NCBI GenBank assembly: GCA_045585955.1
Contig: JAZMZK010000041.1
Span: 1-11,353, forward strand
DNA length: 11,353 nucleotides
Direction of reading: 5' to 3'
Origin: SIG78 sp045585955
GTDB lineage: Bacteria; Verrucomicrobiota; Lentisphaeria; Victivallales; Victivallaceae
The position numbers and the translations under genes were made by a program. The first letter of the stretch is position 1. Each line of letters starts with the position of its first letter. The notes beneath the pieces were generated by a model, which saw only the letters and a program-made list of their open reading frames with translations, did no database searches and was not told the DNA's origin. Positions 6,876-11,353 of the stretch are shown here, piece by piece.

Positions 6876-7406
6876 TCATTTGCCGTTATCAGCCTGCGAG
6901 ATGAGTTTGGACTTCAGCGGGTATTGCACAAACACCCGCAGTCCGGTACAGAAGAAGATCCCGATAAGCGTGGAAGAATAGGCGATCAGCTGGCCGCTGC
7001 TGGAGCTGAAACTCATCACCATAAAGCTGGAAACCGATCCGAACAGACCAATGTAAAGCGGCAGATCAAGGAATATATCTGCATTGGCAAGTTTGGCAAG
7101 CTTGATCTTGGCTGTATCGGTGGATTTACGGATGGTTCTCAATACCGCAGCTGCAACAAAAAGCACCAGTATCTGCAAGATGATTATACCGGTAAAGATA
7201 TAGAGCGAGATCAATCCGGCGCGTTCACTGCGGGCAGCCAGACTCTGGCGGATATCTGCTTTACCCAGAACTTCGGTACCGCCGGGGCCGAACAGCGCCT
7301 TGAAATCCGCACAGTTTTTGTAGCAGTAGAAACATCCGGCGGCTACCGCAGCGGCGATAATCAGAAAGAGTACGATATTAAGCAGTACAGAAAAGACTTT
7401 TTTCAT
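6876..7406 (-). CDS. small polytopic membrane protein, possible MotA/TolQ/ExbB-like channel subunit
   Basis: The protein has 176 residues and about four membrane helices (5-29, 64-88, 112-133, 139-161). The third carries YIGLFGSVSSF (118-128), comparable to the GLLGTV block of TolQ and ExbB. The fourth carries IAYSSTLIGIFFCTGL (141-156), comparable to their conserved Thr-containing pore helix, and ends in a Pro-Leu-Lys turn. This match is by eye and remote. The protein lacks the large cytoplasmic loop of MotA. The ATG at 7406 has GGAG (7418-7415) eight bases upstream. It is the first gene of a minus-strand operon, 13 bp ahead of the coiled-coil gene, and its TGA (6878-6876) lies inside that gene's ribosome site. 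Pairing with a partner that has an Asp-bearing single helix supports a channel-type complex, but an unrelated membrane scaffold is not excluded. Confidence 0.8.
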   Translation of the reverse strand: MKKVFSVLLNIVLFLIIAAAVAAGCFYCYKNCADFKALFGPGGTEVLGKADIRQSLAARSERAGLISLYIFTGIIILQILVLFVAAAVLRTIRKSTDTAKIKLAKLANADIFLDLPLYIGLFGSVSSFMVMSFSSSSGQLIAYSSTLIGIFFCTGLRVFVQYPLKSKLISQADNGK

Positions 7407-7444
7407 TTCAGGTTCTCCATTAGTTTACTTTTTCTTCACAAAAG

Positions 7445-7473
7445 ATATTACACACAGTGTAATGTAATCTCAA
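7445..7473 (-). promoter_or_regulatory. promoter of the membrane protein/coiled-coil/kinase operon
   Basis: On the minus strand, TTGAGA (7473-7468; 5 of 6 matches to TTGACA) and TAATAT (7450-7445; 4 of 6 to TATAAT) are separated by exactly 17 bases. The expected start is near 7438, giving a leader of about 30 nt before the ATG at 7406. It is the best sigma-70-type candidate found upstream of the operon. Confidence 0.65.
7447..7463. promoter_or_regulatory. palindromic operator candidate ATTACAC-ACA-GTGTAAT
   Basis: This is a perfect 7-bp inverted repeat with a 3-bp centre, 17 bp in all. It covers the -10 upstream half and most of the downstream spacer of the minus-strand operon promoter (-35 at 7473-7468, -10 at 7450-7445). 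Size and symmetry fit a homodimeric helix-turn-helix repressor, and the position would block RNA polymerase. No regulator gene is recognised in the window, so the cognate protein is unknown. Confidence 0.6.
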
Positions 7474-7552
7474 TATCGCAAATATTCAAACCTCAAAAGG
7501 CATATATATCGAATTTTGTTGCAAAAAATACCATTCTGACGGATCGATAAGT

Positions 7553-7581
7553 TTGCTAAAATCACTTTTCAAGTGTATAAT
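7553..7581 (+). promoter_or_regulatory. promoter of the lptF-SBP gene pair
   Basis: TTGCTA (7553-7558; 4 of 6 to the -35 consensus) is followed after 17 bases by a perfect TATAAT (7576-7581). Transcription should start near 7588, giving a leader of about 36 nt before the ATG at 7624. It sits about 80 bp from, and points away from, the kinase-operon promoter. Confidence 0.7.
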
Positions 7582-7623
7582 ATGCACTGTACTAAACCAA
7601 TCAATAAATTTTTGGAATAAAAT

Positions 7624-8724
7624 ATGTGGACTCTCAACCGATATATAACCAGAGACTTTCTGATCGTGTTCAGTATGGCGATCGGTATATTGACTTTTGC
7701 CATGCTGGGGGCACGGCTGGGTGAGGTTATGGAAATGCTTGCCCGGGGGATCCCGGTAAAGAATTTCTTTCTGTTCATCTACTACACATTGCCGATGGTG
7801 CTTATATATACGATCCCGTGGTCGATCCTGGTGGCGATCATGGTGGTGTTCGGCAGACTTTCGGCGGATTCGGAAATTACCGCAATGCGGGCATGCGGAG
7901 TGTCGCTTTTGCAGATAGTTGCGCCGCTTTTGCTTTTTGTTATCGGGATGACGGCAATTTGTCTTTATCTGCAACTTTATGCCGGGCCGCCGATGTACCG
8001 GGAAGCAAGTCAGCTGATGCGGAATACTGCCACCACTCAACCCATGTCGATTTTTGAACCGGGCAAACAAATAGAGTTTGAAGGCGCTGTGGTATACATT
8101 GACGATAAAATCGGCGAAGATCAGCTGCGGGGCGTGCAAATATTCATGTTTGACGATAAGCTGCGTCTTACCCAGGATATTTTTGCTGAATCTGCCAAAA
8201 TGTCTGCTGATGAAACAACGATGATGCTGAAAATAAAACTTTTCAAATGCGTTATCGGTTCTTACGCCGACGACGGCAGCAAACAGACTATTTTCAACGA
8301 TGAATTGGAATTCAGCTTTGACTACGGCAAGGCCTCCAACGACAGTCGTGTGCGGCTGCGCGCTAAATTTTTGCCCGCAGATCAGCTGTTGGCGCGTACC
8401 AAATTAATGCGTAAAAGAGGCGAATGGGCTATCCCGGATGTTTGCGAGTTGGAAGTTGAGCTTAATTCCCGCATAGCACTGGCGCTTTCGCCCATAGCAT
8501 TTTTGCTGTTGGGGCTGCCGCTGGCGATCCGGACATCCCGCCGGGAAACCAGTGTGGGGTTGTTTTTGAGCGTTATTCTTGGCGGTGTATATTTTCTTTC
8601 GATCGTAGTTGTGGAGTCGATGGCGATCTTTCCGGCGCTCTATCCGCAATATTTGATCTGGCTGCCCAATCTGGTCTTTCAGGGGCTGGGGGCAACATTG
8701 CTCTACCGGGTATCTCAACAATAA
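7624..8724 (+). CDS. lptF: LptF/LptG-family LPS export permease (LptF-like)
   Basis: This is an inner-membrane permease of the YjgP/YjgQ family. With LptB and its partner subunit it extracts LPS from the inner membrane and feeds the Lpt bridge (family knowledge). Its 366 residues equal E. coli LptF. Six helices are visible in the family's 3+3 layout (about 12-32, 50-76, 95-118, 287-303, 311-331, 341-361), around a periplasmic beta-jellyroll (about 120-270). The cytoplasmic coupling segment GRLSADSEITAMRACGVSL (77-95) closely matches LptF. The helix-4 entry LNSRIALALSPIAFLLLGLPL (280-300) is also typical. Only one permease gene is here; the LptF-versus-LptG choice rests on that coupling segment and is moderate. 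The ATG at 7624 has a weak TTGGAA site seven bases upstream and a strong promoter before it. An SBP gene follows 30 bp downstream, probably co-transcribed. Confidence 0.92.
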   Translation: MWTLNRYITRDFLIVFSMAIGILTFAMLGARLGEVMEMLARGIPVKNFFLFIYYTLPMVLIYTIPWSILVAIMVVFGRLSADSEITAMRACGVSLLQIVAPLLLFVIGMTAICLYLQLYAGPPMYREASQLMRNTATTQPMSIFEPGKQIEFEGAVVYIDDKIGEDQLRGVQIFMFDDKLRLTQDIFAESAKMSADETTMMLKIKLFKCVIGSYADDGSKQTIFNDELEFSFDYGKASNDSRVRLRAKFLPADQLLARTKLMRKRGEWAIPDVCELEVELNSRIALALSPIAFLLLGLPLAIRTSRRETSVGLFLSVILGGVYFLSIVVVESMAIFPALYPQYLIWLPNLVFQGLGATLLYRVSQQ

Positions 8725-8754
8725 CATTGCCACTGCTTTGCCGGAGGTGTTTTT

Positions 8755-10605
8755 ATGGGTAAAGGCAATAAATTCGGTTTGACTGTGCAAATCCTGCTGC
8801 TGGCGGCGGTGATATTTTTCGGCATAACATTGACCAACGCTCTTGACCGCAACCGGCGGGAAATGGCTGAATTGAGAAAAACCATTGCCGCCATGCCCCG
8901 GCAGGTGGTAACTCATATGGCACAAGCTCCGGCGGCAACGGCTTCCAGAAAGTCGGTTCTGGCGCAATATTATAGATCCGATACCCCCCGCAACGGTGTG
9001 TTGCGTACTGCCATAGCCTCCGACACCGGCTCTTTGAATCCGGTAACCAGTAACGAAGTTACTGCCAGCAGTATATTAGGTATGTGTACAACTCCGTTGG
9101 GCTCCAGAGATTACCGGAATCCCGAAAAACTCGTGCCGCTGGTTGCAGAATCGTGGCAGGTTGCGGACAACGGCAAACGCATCAATATCAAACTGCGTAA
9201 AGGCATTTTGTTCCACAGTTTTACCGATCCGGAGAGTGGAAAATTCGTGCCGGAAAAAGAAGTTACCGCCCACGATGTGGTCTTTTATGTGGATGTTATC
9301 CGCAACCCCGGAGTAAATGCCGGAGCGCTGCGCAGTTACTTTCAGGATCTGGAGTCTATCCGGGCAGTCAACGATCACGAACTGGAACTGATTTGGAAGA
9401 ACCAATACTTCCGTTCGCTGGAAATGAGTCTGTCACTTATCCCGCTGCCCCGCCACTTTTACATGCCCGACGGCAAATTCGACCCCGCCAAATTCAACGA
9501 CGATTACCGCCGCAACGATATGATCGTAGGCTGCGGAGCTTACAAACTGGTCAAACATATCAAAGATCAGCGTTACGAGCTGGAGCGGTTTGAAAATTAT
9601 TTCGGCAACGCTTTGGGCATAGCTCCGGCAATACAAAAGCGCATTCTGGAGATAGTTAAAGCCGATAACACCCGCTTCCAGATGCTTTTATCCGGCGAAT
9701 TGGATATGCTGGGCGTTTCTGCCGAACAGTGGGTAAAACGCACTATGGGAAAACCCTTTGCCCAAAAAGTGATAAGTGTGGGGGGCAAAAGCTCCGATGT
9801 GCCGCTGAAAACCGGTGAAAAGTTCCGCAAAGTCAAACACCTTGCCAACGCCTATTTTTACATAGGCTACAATCAGAGAAAAAAGCCCTTCGATGATAAA
9901 CTTGTGCGGCAGGCTCTGACCATGCTCTGCAACCGGGAGCGGATCTTGCAAGAGGTTTACCACAATCAGGGCAAGGTTATCAGCGGGCCCTTCTTTTACG
10001 ACAGCCCTTACTACGACAAATCGGTCAAGCCGCTGCCGTTTGACCCCAAAAAAGCAGTGAAATTGCTGCAACAAGCCGGTTGGAGCGACAGCGATGGCGA
10101 CGGTATATTGGATAAGGGTGGCAAAAAATTCATTTTCACCGCTTTGCAGGTATCCGGCAACCCGGTGCAGGAAAAGATTTTATCTATCTTTAAGGAAGAC
10201 CTTGCCGCTGTGGGGATCGATATGAAGATCGCCACGCTGGAGTGGCCGGTTTACATCGGCAAGCTGGATAAACACGACTACGAAGTCTGCTCGCTGGGCT
10301 GGCAGATGCCCTTTGAAAGCGACCCCTATCAGGTGTGGCACTCCAGTCAGGCGGAAAATTCCGGTGGCAGCAACCATATTGGTTTTATCAACCGTAAAGC
10401 CGATGAGCTTATTGAAGCAATACGCCGGACGCTGGACGAAGAAAAACGCATAGCGTTGTGCAAAGAGTTCCACAAACTCATTCACGAAGAACAGCCCTAC
10501 ACATTTCTGGTGGTGCCGGAAAGTCTGCAAGTCATTTCCGGCAAACTGGGCAATGTGGAGTGTTTTCCGCTGGGGCTGAACAGCGAATGTTTCTACATAA
10601 AGTAA
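8755..10605 (+). CDS. membrane-anchored ABC solute-binding protein, SBP_bac_5 family
   Basis: The protein has 616 residues. An N-terminal helix (about 8-27) without a lipobox or obvious signal-peptidase site suggests a retained membrane anchor. A charged helical linker follows (28-48), then an Ala-rich stretch (51-66). Residues about 80-616 form the family-5 extracellular solute-binding fold (peptide/nickel/dipeptide class): TAIASDTGSLNPVTSNE (85-101), LVPLVAESWQVADNGK (126-141), TAHDVVFYVD (171-180), GCGAYKLV (259-266), DDKLVRQALTMLCNRERI (380-397), and KKAVKLLQQAGW (432-443) followed by the Asp/Gly loop DSDGDGILDKGG (445-456). No permease or ATPase gene lies in the window, so the transporter partner and ligand are unknown; peptides are a reasonable guess. 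The ATG at 8755 has a strong GGAGGTG (8743-8749). It begins 30 bp after lptF and is probably in its transcript. Confidence 0.93.
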   Translation: MGKGNKFGLTVQILLLAAVIFFGITLTNALDRNRREMAELRKTIAAMPRQVVTHMAQAPAATASRKSVLAQYYRSDTPRNGVLRTAIASDTGSLNPVTSNEVTASSILGMCTTPLGSRDYRNPEKLVPLVAESWQVADNGKRINIKLRKGILFHSFTDPESGKFVPEKEVTAHDVVFYVDVIRNPGVNAGALRSYFQDLESIRAVNDHELELIWKNQYFRSLEMSLSLIPLPRHFYMPDGKFDPAKFNDDYRRNDMIVGCGAYKLVKHIKDQRYELERFENYFGNALGIAPAIQKRILEIVKADNTRFQMLLSGELDMLGVSAEQWVKRTMGKPFAQKVISVGGKSSDVPLKTGEKFRKVKHLANAYFYIGYNQRKKPFDDKLVRQALTMLCNRERILQEVYHNQGKVISGPFFYDSPYYDKSVKPLPFDPKKAVKLLQQAGWSDSDGDGILDKGGKKFIFTALQVSGNPVQEKILSIFKEDLAAVGIDMKIATLEWPVYIGKLDKHDYEVCSLGWQMPFESDPYQVWHSSQAENSGGSNHIGFINRKADELIEAIRRTLDEEKRIALCKEFHKLIHEEQPYTFLVVPESLQVISGKLGNVECFPLGLNSECFYIK

Positions 10606-10611
10606 AGTGGC

Positions 10612-10654
10612 AACGGTCTAACGGCAACGAACGGTAGATAACGGTAATCAACGG
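10612..10654 (+). repeat. phased AACGG motif array just after the SBP gene
   Basis: AACGG starts at 10612, 10620, 10630, 10640 and 10650, so the last four copies are exactly 10 bp apart. Units around 10630-10659 read AACGGTAGAT, AACGGTAATC and AACGGAAGCG. The array begins seven bases after the SBP stop codon. It lies in the gene-free stretch 10606-11006, ahead of the larger tandem repeat. It may be a degenerate tandem repeat or helically phased protein sites. Confidence 0.6.
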
Positions 10655-10702
10655 AAGCGGAGAGCCTGCTGTACCGGCAGACGCTCCGCCACGCATTTTC
10701 TT

Positions 10703-10898
10703 GCAACGGCAGGCGGCAAGAGTTGTCCATGCCTGTCCATGCCGTCCATACAGTCCATACAGCCGCCATCAACCGTACCGCCCGCGAATGCGGAGCACGG
10801 CAGCAACGGCAGGCGGCAAGAGTTGTCCATACCTGTCCATGCCGTCCATATAGCCGCCATCAACCGTACCGCCCGCGAATGCGGAGCACGGCGGCAAC
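10703..10898 (+). repeat. 100/91-bp intergenic tandem duplication with GTCCAT micro-repeats
   Basis: Copy 1 (10703-10802, 100 bp) and copy 2 (10803-10893, 91 bp) are nearly identical, with three visible base changes and one 9-bp length difference. A third copy starts (GCAAC, 10894-10898) and stops. Inside, GTCCAT recurs at 10725, 10735, 10744 and 10753 in copy 1, and at 10825, 10835 and 10844 in copy 2, spaced 9-10 bp. The 9-bp deletion in copy 2 equals loss of one GTCCAT unit, as expected from slippage. Each copy ends with a small hairpin, CCGC-GAAT-GCGG (10782-10793 in copy 1). The high identity suggests a recent duplication. Confidence 0.9.
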
Positions 10899-10905
10899 TG
10901 CCGCC
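10890..10905. repeat. GC-rich short hairpin at the end of the tandem repeat
   Basis: GGCGGC (10890-10895) and GCCGCC (10900-10905) form a 6-bp all-GC stem around the loop AACT. It has no T-tract. It sits where the third repeat copy breaks off, and may mark a recombination junction or simply extend the repeat's secondary structure. Confidence 0.5.
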
Positions 10906-10955
10906 CCCACACAATGTTGTATCAGTCGGCGGCATTATTCCCATACTATCCCATA

Positions 10956-10981
10956 AAAAATGCCATCGACCTGGCATTTTT
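10956..10981. terminator. bidirectional intrinsic terminator between SBP and RTX genes
   Basis: AAAAATGCCA (10956-10965) pairs with TGGCATTTTT (10972-10981) over 10 bp with the loop TCGACC. On the plus strand the T-run is TTTTTGTTTT; on the minus strand it is TTTTTT (10960-10955). It can therefore serve the plus-strand SBP transcript, although it lies about 350 bp after that stop, and the minus-strand RTX gene, whose stop is about 25 bp away. Confidence 0.85.
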
Positions 10982-11006
10982 GTTTTCGGGTTTGAAATAC
11001 GGGCGC

Positions 11007-11353
11007 TTATGCCAGCATACCTTTGTTCTTGTCATCAAAGATTTTTTCGCTGGCAGCATCATCGAAACATCCGGCTTTGTCAAGCTCATCGTAACGCAAT
11101 GATTCATCATTGCCGAATTTTAAGGTTATATCCTCTGCGGATATACCGCTGACCGTCACGCTGTTACTGCCATCAGTATAAGTGAGCGTGGCAGCATCCC
11201 AGTTACTTTCCCCACCGGACTCAAACCAGAGCGTGATTTTTCCGCCCTCAAGCTGTTCTACGGTATCTTCGCCCCAGTTTTTACCGAAGCAGAAAATATC
11301 ATCTCCGCCGCCGCCGTGCATACGGTCATTACCGCTGCCGCCAACGATCACAT
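11007..11353 (-). CDS. RTX-like (hemolysin-type calcium-binding) protein, C-terminal fragment
   Basis: Only the last 115 or so codons are in the window; the reading frame stays open to the edge, so the gene begins outside it. The GTG near 11351 is an internal Val codon, not a credible start. The fragment opens with glycine/aspartate nonapeptides, GGSGNDRMHGGGGDDIF, of the GGxGxDxUx type that bind calcium as a parallel beta-roll. A beta-rich C-terminal domain follows (ITLWFESGGESNWDAATLTY, then SNSVTVSGISAEDITLKFG). Such C-termini normally belong to large calcium-dependent surface or secreted proteins, often exported by type I systems (family knowledge). No secretion gene is present here. The TAA at 11009-11007 is followed about 25 bp later by a terminator. 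The substrate or activity of the missing N-terminal part cannot be read. Confidence 0.85.
   Translation of the reverse strand, partial: VIVGGSGNDRMHGGGGDDIFCFGKNWGEDTVEQLEGGKITLWFESGGESNWDAATLTYTDGSNSVTVSGISAEDITLKFGNDESLRYDELDKAGCFDDAASEKIFDDKNKGMLA

Noticed and set aside
7486..8139. Minus-strand frame of 217 codons over the divergent promoter region and lptF
   Set aside because: The composition is unlike a real protein (rich in His, Arg, Gln and Lys), it lies antisense to lptF, and it crosses both promoters.
10090..10130. DSDGDGILD loop in the binding protein as a regulatory EF-hand
   Set aside because: This Asp/Gly loop is, to my knowledge, common in family-5 binding proteins just after the conserved KAxxLLxxAGW segment, so it is not evidence of a novel calcium sensor here.
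10782..10893. Possible CRISPR-like or attachment-site repeats
   Set aside because: There are only two adjacent long copies with no spacers between them, no cas, integrase or transposase gene nearby, and no tRNA target. A tandem duplication explains it.
10648..10977. Minus-strand frame of 109 codons with Met-Asp-rich repeats
   Set aside because: The Met-Asp pattern comes straight from the GTCCAT micro-repeats read in reverse, the frame crosses the terminator stem, and no ribosome site is seen. The matching plus-strand frames are also repeat artefacts.

Overview
The window looks like a piece of a Gram-negative chromosome from the PVC superphylum, most likely Lentisphaerota (Victivallis-like). 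Three things point there: a lipid A gene (LpxA) and an LPS-export permease, so an outer membrane; a large Ser/Thr kinase fused through a membrane segment to a PEGA-like and a SUMF1/FGE-like domain, an architecture frequent in PVC bacteria; and an RTX-type C-terminal fragment of a kind I associate with gut Lentisphaerota. The taxonomic call is inference from protein style; no rRNA is present.

Layout. (1) 1-134: upstream spacer dominated by a long GA/CT-rich hairpin. (2) 135-2313, plus strand: a tight housekeeping cluster of pyrH (UMP kinase), lpxA (overlapping pyrH by one base) and an FklB-like peptidyl-prolyl isomerase, ended by a strong terminator at 2333-2371 that probably also serves the convergent operon. 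(3) 7406-2404, minus strand: a three-gene operon of (a) a small four-helix membrane protein with MotA/TolQ/ExbB-like signatures, (b) a 595-residue membrane-anchored coiled-coil protein with an Asp inside its N-terminal helix, as in MotB/ExbD/ZorB, and (c) the 877-residue kinase-TM-PEGA-SUMF1 protein. (4) 7407-7623: a divergent control region with one good promoter per strand and a perfect 17-bp palindrome over the -10/spacer of the minus-strand promoter. (5) 7624-10605, plus strand: an LptF/LptG-family permease and a membrane-anchored SBP_bac_5 solute-binding protein. (6) 10606-11006: a gene-free stretch with 10-bp-phased AACGG motifs, a recent 100/91-bp tandem duplication containing GTCCAT micro-repeats, and a bidirectional terminator. 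(7) 11007-11353, minus strand: the C-terminal end of an RTX-like secreted protein that runs off the window.

How the parts may work together. The plus-strand genes are ordinary nucleotide, envelope and folding functions. The minus-strand operon is the part that deserves attention. A putative two-protein ion-channel or stator-like unit, with the long coiled coil on the Asp-bearing partner, is co-transcribed with a transmembrane Ser/Thr kinase whose extracytoplasmic FGE-like domain lacks both catalytic cysteines. It may be an envelope-sensing or signalling module, possibly under a dedicated repressor. That functional reading is inference; the gene order, spacing, motifs and control elements are read directly from the sequence.
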